Shown here one piece after another: positions 11,251-22,387 of a stretch of DNA of 64,000 bases. Origin of the DNA: Purpureocillium takamizusanense (lineage: Eukaryota; Ascomycota; Sordariomycetes; Hypocreales; Ophiocordycipitaceae); assembly GCF_022605165.1 (NCBI RefSeq), contig NC_063070.1, forward strand, positions 1,364,001 through 1,428,000. Reading direction: 5' to 3'. Each line of letters opens with the position of its first letter. The stretch's first letter is position 1. The notes under the pieces were generated by a model. That model worked only from the letters and a program-made list of their open reading frames with translations. It made no database searches and was not told the DNA's origin. A program made the translations under genes and the position numbers.

Positions 11251-12631
11251 GGCCACAAGGTCCTGCCGTGGAAGCGGCGGGGAGGCACCTGTACAAATAA
11301 CTGCCTCTCAACCGCCCGATGTCATCGCGACTCCGAGACGTGTCGGATGCACGATTGTGAGAGACAAGACGATTGCCGACATGCAGTACATCCCGCTAGT
11401 TGCGGAGCTTGGCCGGCTTGCTTCTACCTTGATCAGACAAGAGGTCGGATGAGGTCCATCGCTGGAACAGACGGTGCTTGTCTGGTGTTGGTGTTGTCCT
11501 GTCTGACAGCCGTTGACTCTGCACTGATATCACGTAGCACATCGCAACTTACTCACCTCCCTATCGAGATTCACATCACCCAGCAGGGAGTAACTTCCAA
11601 CTGTGCGCTCACCCCATCTCCCATGGTATATGAACTTCTCAGACGTGTGCCAGGCCGTTGCCGCTATCGCTGCCGGATCTAATCACGGCCCGTCTCCCGT
11701 GGCCTGGCTTGCTCCTCTAGCCGACTGTTGCTTCCTTATCTTGTTTCTGCATCCGTCCCCGCGTTTTGTCGGGTGTCGCCGGCCGCGACGTCTAATCTGT
11801 GCGTCTCGATGAACCAGGCTAGCCCGCCCTCGTCAATCGTCGCGCACTCATGGGCTGGCCGCCCCGTGGCCACCTTGCAGCTGTCACACCCATGTTCCAC
11901 GTGTGGTGCGGCGTGAGGAGCCGACGATGCTCGGCGCCATCCGACACCATCGTCGCCTGTCTTACCCGGAGGTTTCCAGATTCGCCTACTTTAGCGGCGT
12001 GGGCGGCAATGGGTCTGCCATTTGTCTTGGAACTTCTCTTTGACGCTGCCGGGGTGGACGTGCTGGCGGTGACGGCTCATACGTTTCTGGGTCGTGGGCG
12101 ATTCACAGTGCGTTGACCGCCGCTGTTCGACATCGTCCACAGTTGCAGCCTTTTGAAACATCGTAATGGAAAATCATGGGGTGATTTTTGCAACTCGCTG
12201 CTAGACTTTCCGTGTCTGCGAGGGACGGACCAAGCACACTGAGCGTGCAGCCAAGTCGGTAGCCGCCGCCTGTCACCAATCACCAAATAGGCCGCTGCTC
12301 GACGATGCGTTATAGTAGTTTGATCGTTACCCAACTAAATACAATCTCGGTTCCAAATTATGATTCCCAAATCACAAACGTCCAGTATGCAATCGACATC
12401 GAGTAAGTTGACAATATGCGGCACAGCTCGCCATCGTACTAGTACACACCGAGTGTAAACATGAACCCCTGCGCGAGCCGTTGCCGTATACGCTCGCGCA
12501 GCTTGCGGCTCGTTGACACCCTCCATTCCGACACAGTGAGCGCTGGTCCGTCGCCCCCATGCCCGAGGTCCGGAAAGATCCAGTCTTGTCCACGCAGCGC
12601 TTCACCAGAGCCAGTCCGGCCACTCGCCGGC
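11251..12631. other. intergenic region
   Basis: Head of the Dabb gene and tail of the small Thr-rich gene. Only short unrelated frames are present. No RNA gene or repeat was seen. Confidence 0.5.
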
Positions 12632-12928
12632 TCAAGACATGACCAGGCCAAAGGTGACGAGGCTGGCCGCGAGGGAGACGGTGACGAGGGTCGCGTCGGC
12701 GACCTTGTTGCCGGCACTCTTGGCAGTCGTGGCGGTCGCCTCCTTCTTCTTGTGGTGTCCCGTCGCCGCGGCCTTGGTGGTGGTCGCGTGGTGGGTGGCC
12801 GTCGTGGTGGTGGTCTTGTGGACGGCCGTCGTGGTGGTCTTGGGCGGGGTCACGGTGGTGTTGGCGGATGCGAGGCCGAGGAGCATGAGCGCGACGGCGA
12901 TGAAGTTGTAGAACTTGGGGGTCATCAT
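12632..12928 (-). CDS. small secreted Thr-rich GPI-type protein
   Basis: Single coding exon of 98 aa. Residues 1-22 form a signal peptide (hydrophobic FIAVALMLLGLASA, cleavage before Asn). The middle is almost all Thr, Ala, Lys and His (PPKTTTTAVHKTTTT, THHATTTK, GHHKKKE), suited to dense O-mannosylation. The end is a hydrophobic segment (ATLVTVSLAASLVTFGLVM) after KSAGNK, the layout of a GPI-attachment signal. The product is therefore probably cell-wall or plasma-membrane attached. The gene has a TATA box and a 5'UTR intron upstream (separate entries), which supports real transcription. No enzymatic domain is present. Small Thr-rich proteins of this kind are common in fungi but poorly conserved. 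The His/Lys cluster is unusual. Confidence 0.78.
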   Translation of the reverse strand: MMTPKFYNFIAVALMLLGLASANTTVTPPKTTTTAVHKTTTTTATHHATTTKAAATGHHKKKEATATTAKSAGNKVADATLVTVSLAASLVTFGLVMS

Positions 12929-12964
12929 TTTGATGGTTGTGTGGAAGGGTTGGTTGTTGAGGAA

Positions 12965-13020
12965 CTGTCTGATGTGTTAGTGTGATGCCTCTGGTAGAAA
13001 CCCCTTGAAATGGTCCTTAC
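12965..13020 (-). other. 5'UTR intron of the GPI-type gene
   Basis: On the minus strand, a gtaagg donor at 13020 and a CTAACACATCAGACAG branch/acceptor ending at 12965 define a 56-nt intron. It ends about 36 bases before the start codon. All three intron signals are near consensus. Confidence 0.65.
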
Positions 13021-13118
13021 GGTTGAGTAGAGTTGTTTAAAGATGTGGATGTAAGAGTCGAAGGAGTGCTTGATTGTCTGATGAAAAGAAGTCCTGGACA
13101 ACCAGGAACAAGACGGGC

Positions 13119-13128
13119 CATATATACT
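13119..13128 (-). promoter_or_regulatory. TATA box of the GPI-type gene
   Basis: Minus-strand GAGTATATATGG lies about 190 bases upstream of the ATG. With the 56-nt leader intron removed, it sits at a plausible distance from the translation start. Confidence 0.5.
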
Positions 13129-15558
13129 CGGCCGACGACCATTTACTCTATGCCCCCTTTGCTTCATTCGTCATCGTCCCCTTGGCGGTCGTCGGCAATC
13201 GCGTTTCGAGCCGGCGCCTGCCACGCAACCGCCCGGTCAGATGTCGATATGTTGGGCCACGTACTCTATGCGACAGACGCGGCCCATGTCGCAGGATTTC
13301 GCGCCGTCTGCGTGCCAAAGTGCCGGTGCGCCGTGCTTTTGACGTAACGCGAAAGACAAGTATCAGGAGCTGCCGCAGGGACCGGATTGCCCAGCTATCG
13401 CACGCATTGCCCTTCTGAGACTCGAGATGTGCAATGAGACGTGCCCTTCGCCTCCAGAAATCATTGCTGACGTGCGTTTACAGTGCCACCGTGCTGTGGC
13501 CAGAGGAGTGTGAAGCCAAGGCCAGGCCGGCCGTCCAATCTCGCAAGACGAATTCGACCAACGTGGAGGCCGCCGCGTCATGTCCGAGAATAAAGTCAGA
13601 CCGCACACTATGAGCTCCGAGCGTTCACTATTTCTCCTCATATGTAGGGCTCGCCTCCATATTGCGTGTACTTGGTGAAACGGCGCAGTGCTCACGAGCC
13701 CAACGCGCACCGGCCAAGTGACGAGCCGCGCATACTTGTTCCGCCCAGCCATTGTTGGAGCTTTCCCGGAGATTCAGAATTCTCAATTGCACAGACTCTT
13801 TCCTGGTTCTGACGGGCGGCAAGATCCCTTTTCCGCGGTCCATCCATGTCGATGTCGATCTTTTCACTCGAGCTGGACTGGTGGGCTGGCGCGGCATCGG
13901 GCCGTCGCGATGACTGTGAAACTCGGCCACACATCGCTGGGCGTCGGCTTTAAACCAATGTGACAACACTACAAGAGAGTCTCGGATACAAAGCTATCAG
14001 TATGGCATCTTGACGCCCCAACCTGCGACGTGTAGGTTGTGGTTCAATCGCATCTCAAAGCCACGGTGATGAGCGTGTGTACAAGTGCCCGTCATGTCAC
14101 TGGACTGGGAACCACCAAGCTCATCTGCGTTGATATGCTAGGACACGCAAGACTGTTCTTAAATTTGGATTTATTATTATGCAAGTGGCAGCTTCCAAGA
14201 CTCCGTATGCGTCAAACCCGCCCTAAGGCCTCCTGTGCAGAATCACGTTCCACTACGCTTGATGTCGTCGGTTGTCACTAGAACACATGTTGCGCGGAGG
14301 GTTTCCTTCCAGGACTGTGCGTGATCTCATTACGCCAATCACTGAAGCCAACGCTTGCCGTGTCGTACGCAAATATAAATGTAGAAATACGCATGCTGGG
14401 GTGGTGAGCCGTTACATGCTTGAAGCCATATGCACATTGGACAGTTTCCTCAATAGAACATCTGCTTACACTCGTACTTCATGATGCAACTACCGAGCCG
14501 CCACGACTTCTTTTCTTGACCTCCTCGCTCCTGCTTTGCTTTCCAAGTGACTGCTGCGGGGAGGGAGACAAGCATCAATGCTCGGTGCGAGCGCGCAGTG
14601 GCCCTCCATCCCTGGCCCGCATTCGAGGTCAGACAGACTCGAAACAGTGCGCAAGCAGACTTCTCCGCGGTACGCGTATGCCAACTTGAGTTTGGCGGAT
14701 ACTTTTTGGTCAACTAAAGACTGCTTCCGCATCGGATCCGCACTGCACAGAGCTTGTACCAAACAGTGTTCATCACTCAGCAGACTAACCCGGCCCGCCA
14801 TTCTTCATTGCGGAATCCTCCCCCACAACGATACACGCCATGCCCGCGTCACCAGGTGACGACCCTGCCTCGCTGCCTAAGGATTTAGTCAGAGGTTACG
14901 TTCATGTTAAGAACCCTTCATCCAAAGTGGAGAGGGCTCCATTGACTTGAAGTGCCTGTGGGTGTTCGTGTACGTGGCCTGGGGTAAACTCGCCCGCGTT
15001 GTGTCACGCCCCCAGAAATTCACTCGCAATTCTAGCGCTTCACTCGTCATGTAAGCGCCTTTCAAGAGCAGACACCGCTCCCCATTAAGCGCGGAGAATG
15101 CGTGGCACTCACGCGCCGCGGATGCACCGGGCCATTGACACTCCGTTTGGATACCTACGATCTAGCAGACTATTGTCAAGCACCAACTATTCTCCAGCAT
15201 CTTAGAACATGAGCGGAAATCTAACTGCCCGATATTCCTTGAACCACGAGTTCTTGTTGAAGTGTAAAAAATCGGCCTAATGGTAGGTGCGATTTGCGCT
15301 CACCCTGCATGCCCCTCTCCGCTCCAATCGTCACAATTTCGTTCATTCACTCTCGACCAGCATTGTAACCCTTGCGCCGCTTGCGGATGCTAATTCTCAT
15401 ACGTCTATGACAGGGCGTAAATGGATTAGCAAAATAGTCCTCGTGATAGATGCGAGGGTCCATGTTTGTGGTACAAACCCCCGTCCAGGATTTACGAAGC
15501 GGCCTGATATGCAACGCCTTGCGCTGTACGATAATTATGATTGGAATCTTTCCAGCCT

Positions 15559-17243
15559 TCATCCAGACACCACGCCGTACCATACTAAGCCGAGCACCGC
15601 TCCCATGACAATCGCGACTGGAGGGCTGACGCCGAACCAGTAGCCCCCAACATAGCTGGTCGCCGTGACCACCACCCACCACGGCTCCAACGCAAGACTG
15701 GTACCCTGCTGGAAGCCCTCGTCAATGTACCCAATCTGCCAGAGACGATAGACGGCCGTATAGATGAGGCCGACGGCGGCCGCGTTAACGCCCCGCAGCA
15801 TAGACCTTACCCAGCGAAGCCCGCGGACCGCGCTCCATATGCCCATGGTGCCGTGGACCGTGATCAGGCCCGGGGCGAAGATGGCTACGAAACCCAGGAC
15901 GGCGCCCGCAGCGGAGCTGTGGCCGCCATTGATGGCCGTTAGTGATCCCAGGTAGACGGCAAAGTTGAAGTTTGGGCCAGGGAAAGCCTGCTGGATCGCC
16001 AACCCGATCAGGAAGTCCCTGGCGGACACCCAGCCCTCGGCAACGACATACTCGCGTAGGAGCGGGATGACGACGGGCCCGCCACCAAAGATGATCGTGC
16101 CCGCCAGGTACATGTTGGCGAAGAAGCTGAAGAGAAGGGACTTGGCCTGCACAGTGGCGCGCAGGACCATCACGACGACAAAGGTGATGAGGAAGCATGC
16201 GATGACGCTGAGACCAAACTTCCACGAAAAGTTGAGCCTGCGTTCCGGGGGAATGGTCCTATGGTCCTGCTCGGCAGAGGAGCGCCCATCCTCGGTAAGC
16301 GGTAGGGCCGGCTGCGTCGTCTCCGTAGGTGCTTCTTCGGCCGCTGCGGCCGGGGGAGCAGGCGAGTCAACGTGGACACCTCCCACCACCCGTCGAACCC
16401 GCCGTCTCACAACCGATGCCCCGGTGGCCAACACGCTCACCGGGCGATGCAGCCAGCGCTGGTCGTGGACAACGGTCGACACACCGGCGAGAAACATGAG
16501 CAGCGGAAAGTACCACAGCGCGTTGTACAGCATGCCGGCGGCAGCACCGAGGAAGACCAGAATGCGCGACATCTTGTCTGTGATTGCCTTCTCGGACAGC
16601 TGGACCGCAGCAAGGACAATGATGCCCACAGTAGAGGCGTTGAGGCCGGATAGGAGGGCGTATACCGGCCGGGGCAGAGCCGTGCCGATGTTGGGCACGC
16701 CGATGGATAGGCCGTACATGCCCAAGGCGCCGGGCAAACTCAATCGACAAGGTCAGCAACACTCTGGTGGGTTTGCCACGTGGAGTGGGAGATATCGCAC
16801 CTCCAGATGAAGAAGCCGAGCACGGCCGGGAGAAAGCCATCGTGGATGAGATTGATGCAGTAATGCATCTTGGTGCTCCCGGGACCCGAGAAGGCCTGGC
16901 ACACGCTGAACAGCTCCTGGTACTGCCATCCACTCAGCGCTTCGTCTCGTCGGATGCTAGAGAGTCACGACAACACACGTACCACCTGCTCATTGATCCA
17001 TTGCAGCCGTGTCACAAACTTGTCATGGAACTGCAAAACAGAGGCACCTGGTCAGCGCTGGTTCGTCCGCGACGAAACATACAGCCCGTCTTGGTTGAAC
17101 GGAAAACCCCCCACAATTTTCAAGTGAACCGGCGGCCCGCCAAACGACGTGAAGCCGAGAATGTAGTTTTGGCTGACGGTGTTCCAGATTCGGATGGCCA
17201 GGTCGCGCCGCCCCTGACGGTCTGGCCGCTGTCCCCTTGCCAT
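15559..17243 (-). CDS. chromate ion transporter (CHR family)
   Basis: Four exons on the minus strand (17243-17115, 17030-16983, 16922-16801, 16738-15559) give 492 aa. The introns are 84, 60 and 62 nt. The protein is a two-domain CHR permease. The N-terminal half carries FGGPPVHLKI, YQELFSVCQAFSGPGSTK and SLPGALGMYGLSIGV. The C-terminal half repeats the pattern with IIFGGGPVVIPLLREYV, AIQQAFPGPNFNFAVYLG and several hydrophobic helices. The halves are joined by a Pro/Ala/Glu-rich cytosolic linker. Family members export chromate (proton-coupled or by sulfate antiport in bacteria); fungal homologues are long-chain two-domain forms like this one. Joined exons read smoothly (HLKI-FHDKFV, EQV-YQELF, FFIW-SLPG). 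The first donor, gtgggg, is weak, so that junction is the least sure. Confidence 0.9.
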
Positions 17244-17937
17244 GGGCGCACTGCTGGCGGTGACGGGCTTGACCGGTGACGAGTGTACGATTTAATGCAC
17301 TTTATATGCGCTGAGATGAGAGCAGGGCTGTATACTGTATACGCAGCTTATGTATTGGAGCCGGACGACGGACAGAATGTCCTTTTTTTCTTTCTTAACC
17401 GTTCACGACTGGCAGCGCGATATTATCCGAAGCCACCCATTCCGCGCGGCGCCACGCAAGACTGGCGTGCCCACGTGGGCGGCATGTCGAGGGCGTGGTG
17501 TCGCTTGGCGCCGCCACGTCGTTTGTCAATCCCATCAGCACATCTTGAGTACGCACGTACTTTGAAGAAATGGTGGGGTACTAATACAATGCACAGTCTC
17601 AGTGCATGCGGGACAACTTTACGCTTTAGAAATTCTCAAGTGCGTCGAATATAATTCGGGGCAAACGTCACGGCTACGACCCTCGGCGAAGTCCATGAGA
17701 AATTGAACTCAGAAACACGGCGCTAATGTGCATATCCGTCTAGCATGGTCTTGCCGCAACGGGCTCATCTTTATGCCCCTCGTCTTCGTGCCGTCGTTAG
17801 TGACCAATATCCCTTGCTTTCCAAGAGCCGTATGCCCTTCCTTGAGATGCAAAGCGTACGTCATTGAGTGCTCGCGCCTCGCCCGGCCCATGCCGCCATT
17901 TAAGCCGCCCTCTATCCCGAGCCCATTCATCCCGTCG
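17244..17937. other. intergenic region
   Basis: Chromate-transporter promoter and MFS 3' end. No coding or RNA feature was recognised except the TATA-like box. Confidence 0.5.
17301..17306 (-). promoter_or_regulatory. possible TATA box of the chromate transporter
   Basis: Minus-strand CATATAAAGTG lies 58 bases upstream of the ATG at 17243. Distance and sequence fit a core promoter; no other support. Confidence 0.35.
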
Positions 17938-19670
17938 TCATATCGTGTATCGGTACCGCGGGCTGTCGTCACCCAGCTCCTTCAGCTCGTCCTCGTCCAT
18001 CTGGCGGTGCTTCTCGCTCATTTCACCGGCCTCGCGCCGCTGGTTCGCCCGCCAGAACCAAAACCACATGAAGCCGTAGATGGCCGTGCCCATGGCCACC
18101 ATGCTCAGCGACACGGCATGCCCGCGAATGTACCGCGGCTTGTCTCCCTTGGGGCTGCGCAGTCACGGGTTTTCCTTGTCAGCGTTTTCATGTCCTCAAC
18201 TACATGCACGTTTGATGCGTGACGCCACGCCGCCAGACGGGGTTCGACTCACTATATGTAGGCCGACATGATGCCTGCCGCACTCGCCACGGTGAGCTGC
18301 ATGCCCGTGGCCGTCGTCCGCTTCCCATAGCGGGGAGAGTTGTTTGGCAGCTGGGTCCGCTGTCAGCACGCCATTGTTGCACAAATTCCACCTTCTTGAA
18401 TTCACAGCTCCCAAGGGGGGACAAGACCAGACATACCCATGCCAGCGGCAGACCGACGACGACGTACAGGCCGCCCGCGACCAGAAAGCACGCAAAGTAG
18501 TGCACCCCCGGCGCCGAGTCGGACAGCAGGACGGCGTAGCCCACGGCGCTGATGGTCCCGAAGACGACGCAGAAGACGCCGCGCATGCGCAGCCGGTCCG
18601 ACACGTATGCCATGCACATGTAGGCGGCGGCGCCCAGGAAGTAGCACGGCACCGTCAGCAGCTGCACCTCGGCCGTCGACCACTCGCCCAGGTCGTCGAT
18701 GATGGTTGGCAGAAACGTCGAGTAGCCTGGACCCAACAGCGTTTAGCCTTTTCCATTCCAAGATGCAGAGGGTGTGTGTGTGTGTGTACTCACCGTACAG
18801 CATCGTGTCGACGCCAAACTCGGCGACGCAAAACGCCCACACCTTCCAGTCGGTCGCCGCCCTCCGCACATCCCGGAAGCTAAACTCCTGGCTCGACTTG
18901 GTGCTCGCGTACTCGCGCCGCCTGCGCACCTCCATCATGGCCTTTTCCGCGTCGGTGAGAAAGTAGGCCGAGCCCGCGTCGTTGGGCAGGGCGAACCAGG
19001 TCACGACGCCGAGCACGACGCTCGGCAGGCCCTCGACGATGAGGATCCAGCGCCAGCCGCTCATGCCGGCCACGCCGTCCATGTGGCCGATGCCGTAGGC
19101 CAGCAGGCCGCCCAGGCCGCCGGCAATGGCGGCGCTCACAAACAGGTAGCCGACGCGCACGGCCAGCTCGTGCTTGCCGTAGAAGAAGGTCAGGTAGATG
19201 TTGAGCCCCGGGAAGAGCCCGGCCTCGACGGCGCCCAGCAGCAGCCGGCACGCGAGCAGCGCGCCGTACGAGTTGACGAGGCCCGTGAGCGTCGCGATGG
19301 CGCCCCACGACAGCACGATGAAGGTGATCCACCGCCGCGGCGTGAAGAGCTTGAGCACCAGGTTGGACGGCACCTGGCACAGCAGGTAGGTGACGAACAG
19401 GATGGACACGGAGACCTGGAACTGCGTCGACGACAGGCCCAGGTCCTTCTCCAGCCCGTACAGCCGCGCGTTGCCAATGTTGACCCTGTCGAGGAAGCTG
19501 AACAGGTACAGCCCCATGACGAGCGGGATGATGTGAAGGTCGAGCTTGCGCACCAGCTTGCGCTCATCCACGCCCCGGCTCAGCTCAACGGGGTCAACCT
19601 GGGTGGTGTCGCTGTCCTGGCCCGTCTCCGCCATCCTGTCGGAGTCGTGGATGGTCGAATGGGCGCCCAT
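17938..19670 (-). CDS. MFS transporter, anion:cation symporter (Dal5/Tna1-like)
   Basis: Four exons on the minus strand (19670-18794, 18726-18437, 18350-18253, 18154-17938) give 493 aa; introns are 67, 86 and 98 nt. The 12-helix permease starts with KLVRKLDLHIIPLVMGLYLFSFLDRVNIGNA, the hallmark first helix of the allantoate/nicotinate (ACS) family. It continues with FVTYLLCQVPSNLVLK, CRLLLGAVEAGLFPG, the inner repeat helices (YSTFLPTIIDDLG) and LAWLPNNSPRYGKRTTATGMQL. The tail is charged (EKHRQMDEDELKELGDDSP). Known members import vitamins, allantoate, small organic acids or peptides; the substrate cannot be told here. Intron 1 contains a GT microsatellite immediately inside the donor. It lies next to the chromate transporter in the same orientation but with separate promoters. 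Confidence 0.92.
18773..18788. repeat. GT/AC dinucleotide microsatellite in MFS intron 1
   Basis: A run of about eight gt units sits just downstream of the intron donor on the minus strand. Length variation could affect splicing; otherwise unremarkable. Confidence 0.7.
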
Positions 19671-20950
19671 GGTTGTTGCTGCCGCCGCTGTGCGGTCAAC
19701 TGCCCGTCCGTCGACTGTCTTCAAAACTCTGTTCAATGATCCGTTGCAACAGTCGCTGACTCTCTCAGCGTTGGCAGGGCCAAGGTGCAGAGAGAACAGC
19801 AACAAAAGCAAGAAATGCAGCGAGAAGACAATGAAGGCAACACCCTCTATGAGAGCGTCGTGATCGCCGACCTTCCCGGTCGTATGACTGCGCAAGCGGC
19901 GTCGTACGAGCCCCTTCGGCGACCGAGGGCTGAGCAATGGTATCTGGCGAACAGGAACCACTCGATCGGAAGCCCTCCAAGACACGCTCAACAAAAAAGG
20001 AAAAACTGGTCTCGACAACCCGTCTCAGCACGCCATGAGGTCTCAGAATATCGTCTCGTGTCACGTCCAAGGAAACCGGGTGCGAATTGGAGGTTGTCCG
20101 GCGGCACCGCGAACCGGGCGTGACGAGGAAAAGGTGGCTGCGGCAAAGCAGCATCGAGGCTCATAGCCGCTAGCACGCCGCATAATCATCAGGCTTTTTT
20201 TTTTCTCTCACTCTCTCTCTCTCTTTAACCTTCTCGCAGCTTTGGCCTCCCAAACTCTAGAACTCGGCCCCACCCGATACCGGCGCGCCCGCATTCTCCC
20301 GCAGCGTGCCTGAGTTAGTCAGCCGTTCATGGCCCGCAGAACACATGAACAAGTGAATCATATCTGGGCTGCGAGGTCTTCTCATCAGCCATTCAGGGGT
20401 ATGCGTTCTGAGACTGCAAATCTCCGTGGTTGCCGATATTCGATCATGTCACGCACGAGCCTGCCAAACACGCACAGGTCGGGGCACAAATGAAAGAAAG
20501 CAAATGCATTGTTTACAACCATCGATCGTCCTTGTGCTGTGCACTGGTATATCCAGAGGGCCCGTGGCTCTCCGCGGAGCTGCTGCGGGATGCTCGCACG
20601 TGCTCGCTCCCGTCGCATGACATCCGCACCAATCGCCACGAGGCCGCCATCCGCTGCTTCAACCCGTCCGCACGTCAAGCGACATTGCATTCGAACCTCG
20701 AGCGCGCGGAACGTCATGTCATCGCGCCTCCATCATAGCAGGGGCCAGAGCCAAGTCGCCCCCCACACTCAGCAATGCGGTCGTTCAGAACAAACTTCCT
20801 ATGTACAGTCCCGTGATTAAGATCCCAACATCGAAATTCGCAACACCCTTTCGTAGGCGCGCAGGGCCTTGGCCCCGTTCTCAGACGGCCCCCGCAGCCC
20901 GGCTGTCTCGCTGCTGCGCGTCAATCGTACCCGCGTGGCCAGCCACCGCC
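19671..20950. other. intergenic region with pyrimidine tract
   Basis: MFS promoter and 3' region of the Mid2-like gene. It contains a poly-T plus CT microsatellite at about 20193-20226. No coding region was supported. Confidence 0.5.
20193..20226. repeat. poly-T/CT simple repeat
   Basis: About ten T followed by repeated CT units in the upstream region of the MFS gene. Confidence 0.8.
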
Positions 20951-22387
20951 CTATCGGTAGGGCTGGTTAGGCATCTCGTACACTGGTCCGCTCTGGGGGT
21001 GCGTGACTTGGTGGCTATCAATCTCCGAGGCTTCCGGGTTGTTCCACCTCGCCGCGGCGGCGTTGGTGTTGCTGCCCAGCTCGGCAGTGTTTGGCGACAC
21101 GGGACTGACCGAAGAGTCGCCGGGTGTGGGATGGCGGGGGAGCGCGTCTCCCAAGTGTCCGCTGTTGCGGGACGTCATGGTGGTGTTGGGGCTTGTCTGC
21201 GCGTACGCCGCGCCGTAGGGCTGGGGCTTGGCGTAGCCGGCGCGACCGTCTCCCATGGCCGTGCCGCGGTAGCCCTCGGGCGAGGCATTGTGCTTCACCG
21301 AGGTGCGGCCCGGGGCCAGGTAGCCGGCGGCACCAACGCCCGAGCCAACAGCCGTCGAATCGGACATGGGAGTGCGGGAGCTGCCGCCGTGAGACGGGCC
21401 GACGGGCACCTCGGAGGCGCCCATGAAGTCGTCGTGGTCGGGCTTCGGGTTGCGACGGCGACGGAGGCAGAAGAAGATGATGGCGCCGATGATGGCCAGT
21501 CCTGCGATGCCCGCGCCAACACCAATGCCGGCCTTGGCGCCCGTCGAGAGGCCACCGCTGTCGCCGCTGCTGCTGCTAGGGTTGCCCGTGGCGGTCGAGG
21601 TCTGCGTCTCGATGCCACCCGAAGACATGCTGGTCGACGTAACGATCAGGGTACTGGTGACGGTGACGGTGGTCTTGGCATTGACCTGCTCCGTCTCGGT
21701 GACGACCGAGGTGCTCGTGGTGAAGTCGCTCTTGGTAGATCGGAGCGTCTTGACGACGCTGTTGACGACGGTCGAGCCGCCGCCGCCGCCCTGGGTGACG
21801 GTGACAGTCTCGGTGATTGTGGCGCGCTTCAAAAGCTGGTGCTTGTCCTGGTGCTTCTCGTGGTGCTTCCGCAGGCCGGGCGCGCCGCGCTCGACGGCCA
21901 CGGGGGACGGGGCGCCCGTGGGTGCGGCGTCAACATTGATCGCGGGCGCCGTCCGTGGGGCGAGATCGAGGTCGACGTGTCGCTTGCGCTGATTCACCCA
22001 CTGCGTCGACGTCTGATAGACAGTCTTGGTAGCGGTGTCGGCATTGCTGCTCGTGACGGTGGTGGTCGAGAAGACAGTCGAGGTGATCAGGACGGTCGTG
22101 GTGATGGTCGTGGTAAGGGTGGTGGCCTGGGTCACGACGTCGCCGCCCGCGCCCGACACGGTGCGAGTGACGGTCACGGTCGTGTCGCCGGGGCTCGTAG
22201 GCGGCGTCGAGGACGGCGTAGTAGGCGAAGGCACACTGCTGCTGCTCGGAGTGGTGGGCGTGGGAGTCGTCGGTAGCGGGACGCTGCCGCCGCCACCGCC
22301 GGTGTCTGACAGATTCTGGCGAACGGCGAGCTGGCCGGCGTGGGCGGCACCCAGCAGCCCGAGGGCGAGCGACAACGAGATGCGCAT
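20951..22387 (-). CDS. Mid2/Wsc-like single-pass surface sensor
   Basis: Single-exon gene, 478 aa. Signal peptide at residues 1-17 (LSLALGLLGAAHA). The ectodomain (18-283) is rich in Ser, Thr and Val with repeated TVTVT/TTVTST runs suited to O-glycosylation. It is interrupted by a His/Lys-rich stretch (174-186) ending in a dibasic LLKR-A, and by QRKR near 133-136. One transmembrane helix lies at about 284-307 (GAKAGIGVGAGIAGLAIIGAIIFF), followed by CLRRRR stop-transfer residues. The 168-residue cytosolic tail is Pro/Ser/Gly-rich and ends PVYEMPNQPYR. This topology resembles yeast Mid2/Mtl1 cell-wall stress sensors, but no WSC cysteine domain is present and no sequence-level family claim can be made. 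The dibasic sites may be Kex2 processing sites. Confidence 0.85.
   Translation of the reverse strand: MRISLSLALGLLGAAHAGQLAVRQNLSDTGGGGGSVPLPTTPTPTTPSSSSVPSPTTPSSTPPTSPGDTTVTVTRTVSGAGGDVVTQATTLTTTITTTVLITSTVFSTTTVTSSNADTATKTVYQTSTQWVNQRKRHVDLDLAPRTAPAINVDAAPTGAPSPVAVERGAPGLRKHHEKHQDKHQLLKRATITETVTVTQGGGGGSTVVNSVVKTLRSTKSDFTTSTSVVTETEQVNAKTTVTVTSTLIVTSTSMSSGGIETQTSTATGNPSSSSGDSGGLSTGAKAGIGVGAGIAGLAIIGAIIFFCLRRRRNPKPDHDDFMGASEVPVGPSHGGSSRTPMSDSTAVGSGVGAAGYLAPGRTSVKHNASPEGYRGTAMGDGRAGYAKPQPYGAAYAQTSPNTTMTSRNSGHLGDALPRHPTPGDSSVSPVSPNTAELGSNTNAAAARWNNPEASEIDSHQVTHPQSGPVYEMPNQPYR

Larger units (their letters stand above)
12929..15558. other. gene-poor, AT-richer interval
   Basis: Apart from the leader of the small gene at its left end, no coding region was recognised in about 2.5 kb. 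From about 14.0 to 15.55 kb the base composition is visibly more AT-rich than the flanking genes, and open frames are short. This may be a decayed, mutated insertion, but no terminal repeats or transposase fragments were identified. Confidence 0.5.
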
